DNA from: Cantharellus purpuraceus
Taxonomy: Eukaryota > Basidiomycota > Agaricomycetes > Cantharellales > Hydnaceae
DNA length: 64,000 nt
Direction of reading: 5' to 3'
NCBI GenBank assembly: GCA_025174535.1
Contig: JALBUN010000045.1
Coordinates: 3,348,001-3,412,000 of the forward strand
In this document: one piece after another, positions 1 through 12,800 of the stretch
Layout of the letters: every line of letters begins with the position of its first letter
Numbering within the stretch: position 1 is the first letter of the stretch
Made by a program: the position numbers and the translations under genes
The notes under the pieces: model-generated
The model's input: the letters and a program-made list of their open reading frames with translations, nothing else
Database searches by the model: none
What the model was told of the DNA's origin: nothing

Positions 1-2482
1 CGTAGCGCATCAGTTCGTGCCTTTCGAAGGCTGCAGTTCAGCGACGATACCAAACAGCTACGAGGCGTTCAGTCCGTAGCAGATATCACGAATGTGGACA
101 GTGCTCGGGGTGGCCTTAGTACGCGGGAGAGGTGGCGTCTCAAGGCGAGTATTCCAAGAACGCACAGTGAGTTTGGGCCAGTCAATAGCTAATTTCTTGG
201 AACGCTGATGGTGCGCCCTGAGTTGTGACATTCCCCATGGTAGGAGCGCTGTCTCTCATTCTGCAACGATGCTGACAGGTTCAGTACCAAAATGCTGAAG
301 CGTGGGCTAGACTGTCTGAATTTCGTAAAAAGTTATGGGAGTGTGACCCTGAAATGAATCTAGAGCGCAATATTATCATACCGTGGATAAATGAAGCTCT
401 TGAGTTCAAGCTGGGAAACATTGTCATCAAGGTAACCTAATGGCAACTTGGAAATTGCTTTTCTTACGGCCGACTGACTCCACGTCCACACTCGCCGTTG
501 CTGTGTTACCAGGACAAGTCCCCTGAAACTGAGAACAGTGATGCTAATCTCAGTTTCCCCTCTTTCGAGCACCATCAAGTGGTGGACGTGCTGCAAAGTC
601 TGAAAGTGCGTTTCTATATGATGCAAATTGCAATCCTCACATATCAATGGCCCTGTAGAACCCTATAAGGGAGCTCCTCTGCAGACACGGTCACGATGCC
701 CACGTCCTTCGTGTGCCCCTTGGACGCGTCCGGCCACTGTCTAATGACAGCAAACATTATTATCCCAACCGGACGCATGTCCTTCTACTTGAGCCCTGCG
801 AGAGTAAGGAAGCAGAGACCCTAAGGGCCGTATCCCGTGGGTTCCGTCTATCGTTCATTGACACATTTCATTTACGGTCTACTAATCTCTTGAAGGTCTC
901 GTCTTCGACACGTTTAAGAATGCCGGCATGCTCATTGCACCACCAGCTGTCGCGCCGCCCCTCACCACTACCCTCATCAACACCAAAAACCGCACGCTCC
1001 ACAAGAATCTCCCTGCTGCCCAGCGGCCGAAAAGCCACAAGCGGAAACCCATCAACCTCGAGGCACTGTACGCGTCCGAGTCCTTCAGAGCATTCCTACG
1101 TGGCACCCAGGATGCACAGCCACCGTCGGATCTACAGCAACCCGTCAGCCTTAATCTTGGAGCGGCCGACTTTACGTGCGTCTGTATACGTCGGATCGCG
1201 ATGCCTATAGAGACACGGGAATTGTCACACGACGGCAAAATTGACTTTGCGGAGTAATTGATATTATGCAAAACCGGATAAAATTAGTATTTCTACAATG
1301 GCTGTTATGTGCTCCACTCGTGCACACAAGTACCAAGGGTGATACGGAAGGACTTAGCGTGTCAGGTGAACACCTGGGGGGAATCGCCTTGGTTGCGTTC
1401 AAGGCTTGCTTGAACCCTTCCATTCTGAACGACAGCCAACAAGGCTGTTGGATATCGATGGGGACGTGCATGCGGCATGAAACGGTGGCGCACTGATGAT
1501 TTATAGTCATTCCTCAATGTTTTCTCACCGTTGGGCTTAATCCTTATTCCGGTGAATATTGCCCACTGTGATTGTCTTTGTCGATATTCGCCTTTATCCA
1601 GCCAGTGATGACTCAATAAAATTCACTAAAGTACACTGATTCCTGTCGGATGAGAAGAAATTGTCCCGGTAAGGCGCCACGCATTCTCATTGTGCATATA
1701 GAGTCTGGATGGAGCCCGTTTACTATAAAGATACTTGATGAGGCGAAATCAAAGTCATTGAGCCGTCCCAAAAACAGGCTGGAGATGAACCCGTGACAGG
1801 AGCGCGTGCAATCCTGGAAAATCATGTTACCTGGGATCCGAAGCCCATTGGGGGGGTTGCATAAAGAAATTTATAATGCTAGTTTGTCCATTTGTCCTGA
1901 AGGTTGCGCTATCTATTAGTACTCCAGACGATCAATGGTTATACATTTAAGCTTGTTGCAATGTTGTACACCTCAGATCTAAGAGCATCACACGCGACAG
2001 CATTCATCTGGACCCGACCCCTGGCAATCTACTGTCGCTCACATTGCTTAATTTTCATACTACTTTCTCCAGAAGGATCCGAGGGCGCCTAGACTTGAGG
2101 TGAGGATGACATTGACGAGAAACAGCATGTATTGGAATAGGATCTGCTTGTGGCTATTGGTAGTAATCTATATCACTCTTGAGCACTCTTGGTACTGGAG
2201 TTACTGCGATCGAGATCGACTGCCTTTACTGAGGTGAGGGGCATAACAACGCACCATGCACCACCGCCGGTCACAGTTCCACGCACATACGTACTGTACA
2301 TGAAATCCAGGGGTGCCGGGATGTGACACTATTGGCACTGCATGCAAGGAGAATAAATATCATGTATATGACAACTCGTAAATGACCATCAGTTAGCACA
2401 GAATTATAACAGTATGAAAGAGCTCCACGACGTCCACATGATCCAAGCTCTGAAAGATGGCCTGGCTGCATTATTCAATTTT
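1..2482. other. Gene-poor left end, no gene assigned
   Basis: Only short ORFs are open here and none shows a domain I recognise or joins others by clean splice sites. A plus-strand ORF at 928-1257 (109 aa, Pro/Ala/Lys-rich) overlaps an equally long minus-strand ORF at 882-1271, which suggests composition rather than coding. Intergenic DNA or eroded gene remnants downstream of the peroxygenase gene. Confidence 0.5.
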
Positions 2483-3289
2483 CTATCGATCCCTCTTAGC
2501 TTCCTGTACTTCCCTTGCAGCTGAAGAATGCTCGTAATAAGCTTTCCGAAATTCGTCCATCTTCTCTCGGATGACACGGGACTTGTGAATGGTATCGAGC
2601 AGGCCTTGTTGATGTGTAGACTTCCATCCTTCGGGAAACCGATTTTCCTTCAGCCACATCCTCATGATTCCTGGCTGAATTTCACCTCCACTTTCCCTTC
2701 CGAAAATATCGAGAACCAAAGCCCACTCCCCTCGGGCGATTTCTTGATACATGGGCTCCAACGGCGAGTCCTTTTCCAACAGCACCCGCCTTCTCGCTAC
2801 TGTCTCCAAAGTGAGCGAGCTACCATTCAATAAGTCCTCCAAGAGAACCGTATCACATCTTGTTGGCGCGAATACATTTCCTTTCTCCACATCCTTGTGC
2901 ACGAGAGATGCATCATGCTCGATGAACCCGTGTCGGGCGAGTTCATCTAAGGCTATAGAAGCTTCATCGAACTTGTGCATCAAGAAGAAACCACCGTGTA
3001 CAAGAATCTGAGATAGAGGCTCAGAAATCCAATATGCAGCAGGGTTGCGCAGGGCATCTAGGAGAACCTGGGTCGTGATATTACGTCCATTGCGGGGTCT
3101 GAGGCCATCTTAGTTTTGGGAAATCGCATCATCACAAAGGAAAACTCACAAGTATCCATGGTTTGCCAGCGTGTTTAATGCAGGGCATGGACCCCGGGAG
3201 TCGCCTTCAACCGGGGCGTGAAAGGCGTGAGGATCCCCATGTGATACTTCAAATGTCTCCGGAACATGGGTTTGTGGAGAGCTAGCCAT
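2483..3289 (-). CDS. Short unspecific peroxygenase / chloroperoxidase-like heme-thiolate peroxidase
   Basis: Two exons (3289-3150 and 3098-2483; 51-nt GT-AG intron 3099-3149, phase 2) give an intact 251-aa protein. Residues 33-39 (GPCPALN) hold the PCP motif, whose Cys35 is the expected axial heme ligand. E107-H108-D109-A-S111 matches the acid-base/Mg-binding EHD-S motif of the short peroxygenase class (peroxidase family 2, PF01328). Length fits the short group of roughly 230-260 aa. The family uses H2O2 to oxygenate or halogenate organic substrates. No clear secretory signal is visible from the chosen ATG; the frame stays open upstream to an ATG at 3370, but that extension looks like 5' leader. 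Codons on both sides of the intron restore the family pattern PRNGRN after HGYL. Family assignment is strong; substrate is unknown. Confidence 0.88.
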
Positions 3290-4204
3290 TGAAGGAGAAG
3301 ACCTAATGATAAAAGAGGTTAGGGGTAGAACACTTATATACCACTGCTGCTCTATTAATATGAAGAGCATTTGTTACCTTGTTGTATCACAGAGCTATCA
3401 AATCCTTCGATATGACTAAATTGCTGCCCCGGCGCATCATCAGTGACAGGAAAGGTTCGTTAATTATCATCATCTGATCATCAATGCCTTGAATGTTCCC
3501 TGTTTGTAGCACGCCCAAGAAGTTCAACCATACGAGAACCGATCGCTCATCCAGTAAGCGACCTTCAGAATCTAGAGTCATTCATTATGAAACAGGGTTC
3601 TGTGCATTCATTTGCAAGAGAAACGAAAGCACCTGTGCGAGATTGTGTAACTGAACTCAACTCGGGCAGACAGCACTCCTCCCGCCATGTGCGCGTCGGA
3701 CGTCCGATTGGCGATTGCCCCTACTCGCGGTAGATCTTTTCCATAGCAGGCAAGTCATAAATTCGTAGTCTGAAACCCCATCAAATGTCACACTGAGTTG
3801 GTTTGCACAGCTGCCAGACGTGTGCGTGAGTAGCCGAATCGGACACAAGTGCGCCAAGAGGCTGGTAGGTGTACACGGGATACCCCAATGACCGACAAGT
3901 TCTGGCTGTGCCCTGCAGCTTATTAGTATATGTGCACGATCTCTGGTGCAAGCGCGGAGCAGTGCAGTGGCATCATATCCCGCAATGGCCTGAGTTTCAT
4001 TGGATTTGTGAATGAGAATTTCAAGTTCCGATGGTCTCCGGATGTCGTCCCCAAATGATTGTCAGTTACATGCTTGCTAGTATGTGGCATGCATAGCCAC
4101 ACCGCATTGCGTCTCTGAGTGCATCAAATGATTTTTTTCCCGAGCCCTTCACGATCTCCAGTCATACTGAACTGCGTCTGCAAACGTATAGACCGTTTGA
4201 CGAA

Positions 4205-4350
4205 GTTTGAGTTAAGCGACTGCCGTGCACAGCACGTACTGGCCAGCGGGTAGTTACATATATACTAGGCGGCGTCGTAACTAGTCCCCAAGCGTTCGAA
4301 CGGCGTATCTAATATACTTGAAAGCACTAAATTCTGACACCGTTTACACC
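4205..4350. repeat. Dispersed repeat, copy 1
   Basis: This stretch matches 22,657-22,722 followed by 24,471-24,570, where the second copy is split by a 1.75-kb TIR element. Shared landmarks in order are GCGACTGCC, GCACAGCACG, GGCCAGCGG, a CATATAT run and TAGTCCCCAAGC. It has no ORF. Its identity (MITE, LTR fragment or duplicated promoter) is not clear. Confidence 0.65.
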
Positions 4351-4739
4351 ATCCCATTAATGTGCCACCTCCGACTTTTGTCTCCCGTACTTATGAAGGT
4401 GTGTTATTTGATCATGCCTATATTTTCTCTGTTTATCGATCTCTTTTGGAGTGCACAGCAAAGTGTAGGTAATATGGTCACCTAGGATCATGACTGATTA
4501 TCAATTGTACACTGGGCCTGAATGCTGAGCGCGAGCATCTGCGTGAGCATAGCGACGCTGATCATACAAGTAGCAGTCTATTTTGTGACTCACCAAAGTG
4601 TAGCGAGAGAATAAGAATGACACAAAGCTGATGATGCTGGCTTCCTCCAGAGTATCGGGTAACAAGGCGCTATTCCATCTAATAGATGCCCTCCATTCAC
4701 TCGTTGAGGTCAAATGTATGTGCCAAGTATTGAGATCTG

Positions 4740-4886
4740 AATAAAATCAGTCTCAGTTGTGGTCTGAACAACTCATCAATATATTACCTGAATAAAAATC
4801 AGTCTACATAGTAATTAGTATCTGATTGTATACTATAAACGGAATAGAATCATACCTCAGTTGTGGTCTGAACAACTGAGGAAACA
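4740..4886. repeat. Short direct repeats with a 9-bp palindrome
   Basis: The block CTGAATAAAA(A)TCAGTCT occurs at about 4738 and 4790, and TCAGTTGTGGTCTGAACAAC occurs at about 4753 and 4858. The second copy is flanked by CCTCAGTTG and CAACTGAGG, which form a perfect 9-bp stem around a 9-nt loop. Probably a decayed small element; function unknown. Confidence 0.5.
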
Positions 4887-5133
4887 TGCACGTGACACTA
4901 GCGTCTAACTGTACCCAGTGAGTTGTGTACGCATGTGTAAATATTATTGGGGCGAATCCCAATACCAAGAAGCCATCATCGATAAGATAGAAGTTCTTGC
5001 ATATGCTCCTGTGTCCCCTTGTCTCAGATCAGGTCGAGATCAGACTTAAACCCAGTAGCAAATTTCTGAGAAAACAACAGCTCCAATGGACTTTCTTATC
5101 ATCTGTTCTCTGGGGCGCATATGAACGCCTTGG

Positions 5134-5218
5134 TATGCTTTAGGGACTTGGACTCTTGGGTGATGAAGGTGTACGGATATGTCATTACTCACCCAAGAGT
5201 CCAAGCCCCTAGAGCATA
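5134..5218. repeat. 30-bp inverted repeat (hairpin), 25-nt loop
   Basis: Arms 5134-5163 and 5189-5218 are reverse complements over 30 positions with two mismatches, the inner 16 bp being perfect. One mismatch would be a G-U pair in a plus-strand transcript. The size resembles a small-RNA precursor hairpin, but a foldback transposon remnant is equally possible. No gene lies nearby. Confidence 0.75.
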
Positions 5219-6096
5219 AAATCCTTTGCTCTATGTCAATTCATAGGACCTGTGAATTTTTGGGCACGACATCAAGTTCCTTCAAGGTGTTAGAAACCCC
5301 CGGAAACTTGTACGCTAGTGAAAACAGTACCTGTGACCTTGTTAATTTATGCTCTACGTCATCAATAGTTCCCGTTTCACGTGAAAGCATGGCAATTAAT
5401 AACTGCACTGCGCTCTGATTTTCAGTCGCTAGTGGTTTGCAGCTGATTAGAAATGGCCCAAACCGGTTGTGGATGTGTAAGCCTCGCTGGGATTTGTGTA
5501 GCGGCCGTATAGGTGAAGAGACAAAAGGCCACTCCTCTGCTCAATGCAACCCTTCTAAGCCGTTATAGTGTCTAAAGCGCGCTTATACGGTAGCAGGACG
5601 CGCAGAATATTGAGATGGCAAGTAGAGAGTCTTGGAGCCAAGGACGGGGTCCATCGTAGAGTTTGTAGCCTCACTTTCAGTCACGTCATGATTCCAGTCC
5701 TCTAGCATCGGTTATATCCAATCTTCTCAATTTCTAGAAGAATCACCAAAAAAATTACTAGAATTTGCAAGTAGAAGCGGCACATACACGAGATAATACT
5801 TGTACGCCTGCTCGTTGCCCTGCTTATCAAGCCACAATTGCAATGCCGATTGGCGAGTTGGACGAGCAGCGCAGTAGTTGGACGAATCCGCGCAGTATTG
5901 AAGAACAAGCTTTCAATTGTAGTAATTTTCTCAATGTTCTATATGTTGGACATGGCAATGTCGACGAGGGGCATACTGATCCAGATACGTGGACCGAGTA
6001 GTCGGCGTCCTCCGCCAGACAACATGACGTCATGGTGCTCCTGCCCCATATAACGTGTCAAGGAGTTGAGCCACGACTTTCTTCTCTATCCAAAAC

Positions 6097-6687
6097 ATGA
6101 GTGCAAACGCGCCTACCAATTTGGTTTCTGTTCCTGACTGCACAGTAAACCATGTCCTCGGAAGCACATCCATCCCCCTGACTTCTGGCACACTTTCCCT
6201 GATTAAATACGCTACGCTCGCACCCGCTGTTGTCAGCCCTGTTGACGATGCTCGACCACCGCATAGGAAGAGTGCTGATCAACCCGTACAGGTGGAGCGT
6301 GCGACACCGGTAATTACGCTCCAGATCGGCAACCTGGCCTTCCCTCTTATGAAAGACACCTTATTTGGGACAGATGCCAGGTCGCCACGGGTATACCTGT
6401 TTGTCCCAGAGCTTGGACCTGTGGGACAAGGTTCACACGGGGGGTACATACGCCTCGAAATGCCCCCACAAGCGGAAGCTGCAGGCCCAGAAGGCAAAGG
6501 AAGTCAGCAAGATGCATTTGAGCAAGCGTTGATCGGGGAAGGACTCCTGAAAGAGGGATGGGAAGCCATACGAGACGAAATTGAGAGGGGCGTAAAGAGC
6601 ACCGTGGATGGCTTCAAGGTCAAGGTATCAGGCAGTCATGCCACTGGTAGTGGCAGTGTATTATCGGAGACGACTGAAAAGGTGTGA
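6097..6687 (+). CDS. Hypothetical 196-aa protein
   Basis: An uninterrupted ORF with a good fungal start context (AAAACATGA). I do not recognise it with confidence. It has an N-terminal half rich in small and hydrophobic residues, a central stretch with VYLFVPELGP near residue 105, then a Gln/Glu-rich segment leading into a predicted helix (FEQALIGEGLLKEGW near 140-155) and a Ser/Gly tail. The order is loosely reminiscent of the N-terminal region of fungal spartin/senescence-domain proteins, in which case the C-terminal domain would be missing. That is a weak inference. It could be a truncated gene. Confidence 0.4.
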   Translation: MSANAPTNLVSVPDCTVNHVLGSTSIPLTSGTLSLIKYATLAPAVVSPVDDARPPHRKSADQPVQVERATPVITLQIGNLAFPLMKDTLFGTDARSPRVYLFVPELGPVGQGSHGGYIRLEMPPQAEAAGPEGKGSQQDAFEQALIGEGLLKEGWEAIRDEIERGVKSTVDGFKVKVSGSHATGSGSVLSETTEKV

Positions 6688-9600
6688 TACGATAGGTAAC
6701 GTTCTCGGAAGGTTGATGATATCTGCGGTCGCGACACTAACGGAGTCTTGGCAGGAATCAAATCGGATGACGCTGCGAGGACAACGAAATATATATCCCA
6801 TATTCGTCAGGGTGCTAAAAGAGTTGTGTTATTTCTGTTTTACAAATATATATGATTTGAAGTGTTCAATATCATTGTCGCAATATCGTTTGTTTTATCC
6901 ATATGGAAAACAATGAAAGCGTCGATGTCGAAGATGATAAATAGAAGATTAACCCTGTATGTGGCGTTCAACTTCCAAGCACGGTTACGGAATATGCAGC
7001 AAAATAAACGTGCATCCAACCGAGCTCCATTTGATTATGGCTTTCTATGATACCAACAGGATTCACCCAATCCTCGAGACCAGGTAACACCTACATCAGC
7101 AGTAGTAAGTAAGCATTACAGGATGGCTCCATTGCACCTTCCGCAGCACGCAAGTATTGAATAGACTACTTGTCGATGAGTATGGCCTTGGAGCGCTTGC
7201 AGAAGGAAACCCAACGAAGAGGGTTGTGGGCCCGTGGGGCGAAGAACTAGGAAGTCCCAACCTCGGTCCGACGAGGTACACCGCCTGCCCTCCTTGCCGT
7301 TCCCACGATCACGTGCCTAGAGAGTGTGTTGCCATGTTGCGCACTATGCCGCTAACTTTATCTAGCTTTCTTTCTTCCTGGAATCGCTAGCCAATCCCTC
7401 ATTCTTCTTCCGGTGGGTACGGATATTCCGATTATCTTATCTTATCTGGTACCTTCGATGAGTCACTGCAAGATGCATACGATTCGGAGAATGGTTCCTG
7501 GAATCCACTATCTTATAACGCACTTGGGATATTCGTCAGTTCCACGGCGTTATTCTCAGGTAACTTGCAGCTTCAAGGTGAAACTGAAGGTTCATGATAT
7601 ACCGCGCATTCATATCACTCACCACTTTGCTCGGACAGGTAACCTGCTGAGAGCTGGTGTAGAGTGTGTTCGTGCGCGGATGTGGCACGTCATTGGCTTT
7701 CGGTCCGGAGGGACGAAGCAGAGTGGCACGTCTGAGTGCTTGATTCGCCACTGTCTTGTCAGCGGCTTCATTCTCCCTGAGCATGTACCAGTTTGTCCCA
7801 TTGCATCCTCTCAATGCCGTAATTGCAGCGGCATATCGCCGAGGGGCGCAGCGCGCGCTCACCCCGATCCCGCATTCGATATCATGGAATTGCAAATCCA
7901 CACACGGGCTGTTCAACCCCTTCCACCCCACATCCCCCCAGGCTTTCTGCATGGCAACGTATGATTATGTCCTGTTTAATAACTGATGTTTCTCTGGATT
8001 GGGGTCAGTTGAAGGTTCTCTGACTGTTCTACCAGGGACTCAGCTTCACGTACCCGGTGTGGCACTTGAATTGAGACCCGGTGCGTAAATTGACTGTTTC
8101 TCGTGTGCCGACTTGGCAACCTTGATCGTCTATTTTCTGAAACAGCGTGCCCAATGCCCATAAGTTTTCGCAAGGTCGTTTGAGCCATCATACTCTAAGT
8201 TTGACTGCAAGAGATGGTCGGGTAGGATCGTCAGGGAGCACCTTCCATATCTGCGGCGTTTCTCCGTGCCGTATGAAGTACGTTTATGCCTTGGCTTTTC
8301 TCACTACAAGCGACATTAACGCCTCGATCATTTTCTGAGGTTGTGAGTGCTGTGATTTATCGCCTGTCGGTCAGGGCTGACTCAATGTCCGGTAGTCACG
8401 ACTGATTCTAGAGATCCCGTATAGTGGCTTGCGATGGTGATTCAAGCATATTCCGGTTGGCTATGCGAGGATGTCTGGAGGATCTATCTGCATACATTTA
8501 AGGAAGTGTCTGGTCCGAGCTTGGTCTGGCTCTCGTGGTCTGGGTGTGATTACTAGTACTACTTCACTCGATGTGAATAACGGGTTACACCGCTCGACGA
8601 TATTGCGACTTCTCCGCCCTGGACCCGGTTTCAAATTCAACAGGCACCAGCACATCTAGCTGCACTCACTAGATTACCGGCGATCCATCACAAGCGCTCA
8701 CGTACTCATGGCTGACTCAGGTCCGCCACCATCATCACGACTAAAGCCGTTTTCGAAGCAGTTTTGACTAGGTACTATTACTCGATGGTTCATCTGCTTT
8801 GAAAATGTCTGCCACCACTTGAAGTGCTGCCTCGGTGCTGTTCTCTCTCCGTATAGATATTCCTTGGCGATGTGATCCACGGCGGCGGGCACGCTTACTG
8901 TGACATACTTTCTAGGCTTGCAGGTGTCACATGTATAGCTTAGAATTCCCACCGCAACCACGCATACATATCCTGTCTTCTGTCTGTTAGTGCCCACTGT
9001 AGATTATGATAGCACCCCACGCCATCAAGGGCTTGGCCCATTCAAGTGGCGTATCCTCGTCAAGAGGTCGCAGTTAAGCTAGTGACTTGCGAGGCATCGC
9101 TCTGTACGCCTAGGTCGCCTAGCATTCGCGAGGTTCACGCCTGACGGATGGCGTAATCTGTAAAATTCTGGGTGTAGTCGTTTATGGAAAGAGACCGGAT
9201 CTTGAGAGTCGTTCCCTTCGATTCTGGACGCTGAGACGTCTGCCTCATGGCGCTCACAGGCTGCAGCTTCTGGAGTGTCCCCTGGTATTGGTAAAAGTAA
9301 TGGATGGTAGTTGGACATGCTCTGAGACACTGTCGCACTTTTAATGATCACAATTTCACATGTATAAAGCCAGGTGTCACATATGCCCGTGTGCTCGGCC
9401 CTCTCTCGGAGTGCCGTCGAGAGATAGGCGAGAAAGCACGTTATGTAAGCTTGTGATGACGGGTTGTGGTGGCAGACTGAGATGGGTGTTTGTTCTTCTA
9501 GCACTGTTCGCTGTTGTTGGTGCTCTGCTGGGCTTGCTGTTCATTGACGTGGGGTTGTTCAGCAGCTGAGCAGACCGTGCGTTCGGTTGGTCGGATCAAA

Positions 9601-9896
9601 GGGACTGCCTCGAGGCATCTTTCCGTATTCAGCAATATCCTCGTTTTCGTTCACGGAAGATCCTGACAGCCTCTAGCAGACTGTTAGCGAGTACAAGTGC
9701 CATCTCATTAGACCATTACACGACTCCATACCGGCGCTAGGCGTCCTTGATTTGCCTTGTGCTCGCAGCGCCGTTGACACGAGCCCATGTCCCCCTCTGG
9801 CGCTCTTCCGCTGTCTTGAAGCGTCCTCTGCCTCCTTCTCCCGTCCACCACTCCATCCACCGTCCCCACCGCCACCCGTCTCGCAGCACCGACGCC
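6688..9896. other. Intergenic, no gene assigned
   Basis: ORFs here are short and overlap on opposite strands (for example 7413-7964 plus against 7536-7952 minus), with no recognisable domain. A small ORF at 9360-9569 ends in a hydrophobic segment but has no other support. The last 150 bases are pyrimidine-rich and probably form the promoter and 5' leader of the next gene. Confidence 0.45.
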
Positions 9897-12800
9897 ATGT
9901 CCTCCAATTCTTCCCAGAGAACTCGCAGATCGTATTCGGATATCCCAGGTTCGCGGCGCGGTTCGTTCCTAATTACGTCTGAGAGCTAAATGGACCCCCT
10001 GGCTATACATACAGGCATAGAACACCCCGACGACTCGCCGCCCCGTCATCTCAGAGCCATCCGCACAACCTCTATGCCACCCGCATCTCACCCCCAGCCC
10101 GACATTTCTCACTCCCAGCCGCCGCCTCAGCCCAGTGGCATCCCTTCCTACGCCTCGCAAAGACGCTCGTCGCCGGTAGCTTTGACGCAAGCTCAACACG
10201 TGCCTCCCCCAAACCCTCAGAACTTTTCTACCGGCCATTCTCAGTTCCACCCACATGCGGATCAGGGTCTGGAGCATTCCCAGGTCCATGTATCTTCCCA
10301 GCACACGCCACCCCTTACGTTTCCTCGTCCTGTTCAGCGTGTTCCTCCACCACCCCTCCTCCCACCCGACACACGCCTACACACCATCCGCGACGAGTGG
10401 ACCATGACTGATCAGTTGCTGGCAGAGATCGACCGTGCTGACCGTGCGGCCCATGACCAGGACCCGTCCAGCGCCAACATGAACATGGCCGGTATCGGTG
10501 CTGCGCCCAGTCAGTCACAACACCCTGGCGTCCCGATCCCCAAGGGCCCTATCATCGAACGAGATCGGGAGCGCTCAAGGGAGAAAAAGGAGATAGTGAG
10601 GGAGGGTGAGGTGATGGGAAGCGGGGCGCCCGCTGGTTCGGCCCCAGGACGCAGTGGTAGCCTAAGGCAGTCTTCGTCACGAGTCCCGCAGTCGCAGCAG
10701 CCTCAAGCAAAGAACGAAACCCCCCCTCAGACTCCCCCACACGCGCAGCCCAACGCCGCTCAGCCTCAAAGACCGTTGCCTATCGTCCCTGACAAGTCTC
10801 AGCCGGGCGGGACATCTCGCTCAAACGAGCCATCTCCAACATACTACCCTCCCATGGCAAGTCCACACGCCGAAGCACCACATTACGGACAGCCACAAAC
10901 GCAGGTGCAACCGCGCGATACTAGCCCGCCGCTCCGATACGACGAGCGACAGCAACCGAGTGGGCTCCCTTCTAAAACCAAAACACCGGATCGGTTACCC
11001 GTGCAGGAGGAGAATGAGGCGGAGGAGGATGTCACGATCACGCCATCTATTGAGCGAGAGCGAGCACGGGAACGCGATCGCCAACGTGAGCTGGATATGG
11101 AAACAGTAAAAGAACGACCGAGACAAATGTCACATAGGTTACCGACGCCACAGTTCTCATCGTCACCCATGATTCCCCCAGACCACATGCAGCCCGCTGA
11201 GTCACAATCTGAAGTGGACCTTTCGTCTACGGTTCAGGGTGACTATAGCGATGACCCACATGTCTACGATGATGTTCCTGACGGAAGGAGCAGCCGCGCT
11301 GGCCACCGCTTCGAGGATACACCTCATCAGTTGGAGAAGAACAATGTGCGACGACGCGGGGAGCGTCCCGATGCCCAGCTGGAGGCAGAGGATCAGGACG
11401 AAACAGAGTCTTATACCCCACGATCACACCATGCAAGCCTGCCTCAGGCTATCGGTGGTAGTGCGGGACCAAGCTCGGAGCGTGTCGTTTACAACACCTC
11501 GATGGCTCAGCTCCATTTCCGCCCACGAACAGCGTCGTCAGATGCCGGAGGGATGGTTAACCTCGACGCAGCTATGATACATGATGCCATCGAGAGGCTG
11601 CAGCAACCCTACGTGCACGAGCAAGGCCATTCTCACCATGGCGCACGTGGTCCACAAATTCATCAGCAGCAATATGAAAGCCTCGAATCATCGTTCGCTC
11701 ATCCGCACGCGCACGCCCAACACGCCGCGCTGTCATCGCGGGTCCCGACGACGGAAGAGATTCGAGCAATGGTCCACGATACACGTGCGTATGACGCTTG
11801 GCGGCATGCTCATAGTCTCATCCGTCCTGGTGCCCCCATACCCCCAACGCCGCCGAATGGAACAACATTGACCCCTCTCTCATATGCTCCGCCTTCTCTT
11901 TCTCCTCCTCCTCCCCGCTCCACGCCATACCCGTACTCCTACCAGTACCCCCACATCGTGCACCGATCTCCAGATCCGCAGCAGTTGCTACAACACATCC
12001 AGCAGCAGCAAGCCCAGCAGATGCAGCTTCTGGCCGCCAACGGGATGCAGACCGACTCCACCTTCTCGCCCTCCTCCACGCCGTACCCGTCGTACGACTA
12101 TAGTCCGTTTCTGCCTGAGCACTTGCGTCGCCGAAACGGCATGGATGAACCCAGCATGAGTATGCGGTCAAGCCCCAGCCACCTCCCCGTCAGCCTTCCT
12201 CTGTTCACGTCGCAAAAGAGGGTAAACTCCAAGCGAAAGAGCTTGAGGAGGACGCGGGGAAGTAGGGAGCTTGCTAGCATCCTGCCGCCACGTGGCGAGA
12301 GTACGGAGCCCAGGGAGACGAGCCCAGAGCCGTCCGATGGGGAGGAGATAGAGGAGGGCGAGTTTGAAGACTTTAATGATCTTGCAGCACGGTTGGAGAG
12401 TGCCGCATCGTCCGAAAATGTCGCCACGGAGCGGGGTGGTGATGGTGGCGGTGATCGACGTAGTCGCGATGGCGATGGTGAAGATGAGGAAGAGTGGGTA
12501 GACGAGGATGAGGATGATGAGGATGATCTTTTACATCTCGAGTATCACCCCAACTATGTGGTCAACCCAGACAAAAGAAGAAAACGGTGGGAACTCAAGT
12601 GGGATGCCTTGGTAAAGGCGGTACGTTCCAGCTTTTATATCTACTCTGCGACCTGTGGCTTATATGGATGTGCTTGGTCAGTTCCAGGCTCTAGATAGAC
12701 AGACGGATACCACATTGTTACTTCTTGCTGCTCCGACTCACGGCAAGACAATGTATTCTCTCCGCTCAAGGTCCCTCCGTCGTATTTCATCATTAACAAA

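Larger units (their letters stand above)
3290..6096. other. Intergenic, repeat-bearing
   Basis: No coding region recognised. A 64-aa minus ORF at 3387-3581 just upstream of the peroxygenase is unassigned. The stretch holds the dispersed repeat at 4205-4350, palindromic repeats at 4740-4886 and the 30-bp hairpin at 5134-5218, each listed separately. Confidence 0.5.

Noticed and set aside
882..1271. 129-aa minus and 109-aa plus ORFs over the same bases
   Set aside because: Neither has a recognisable domain or splice partners, and both are open because of base composition.
4740..4886. CRISPR-like array
   Set aside because: Only two repeat units, no regular spacers, and the genome is fungal.
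6097..6687. Naming the 196-aa ORF as a spartin/senescence-domain protein
   Set aside because: Only vague order of features is shared and the diagnostic C-terminal domain is not present.
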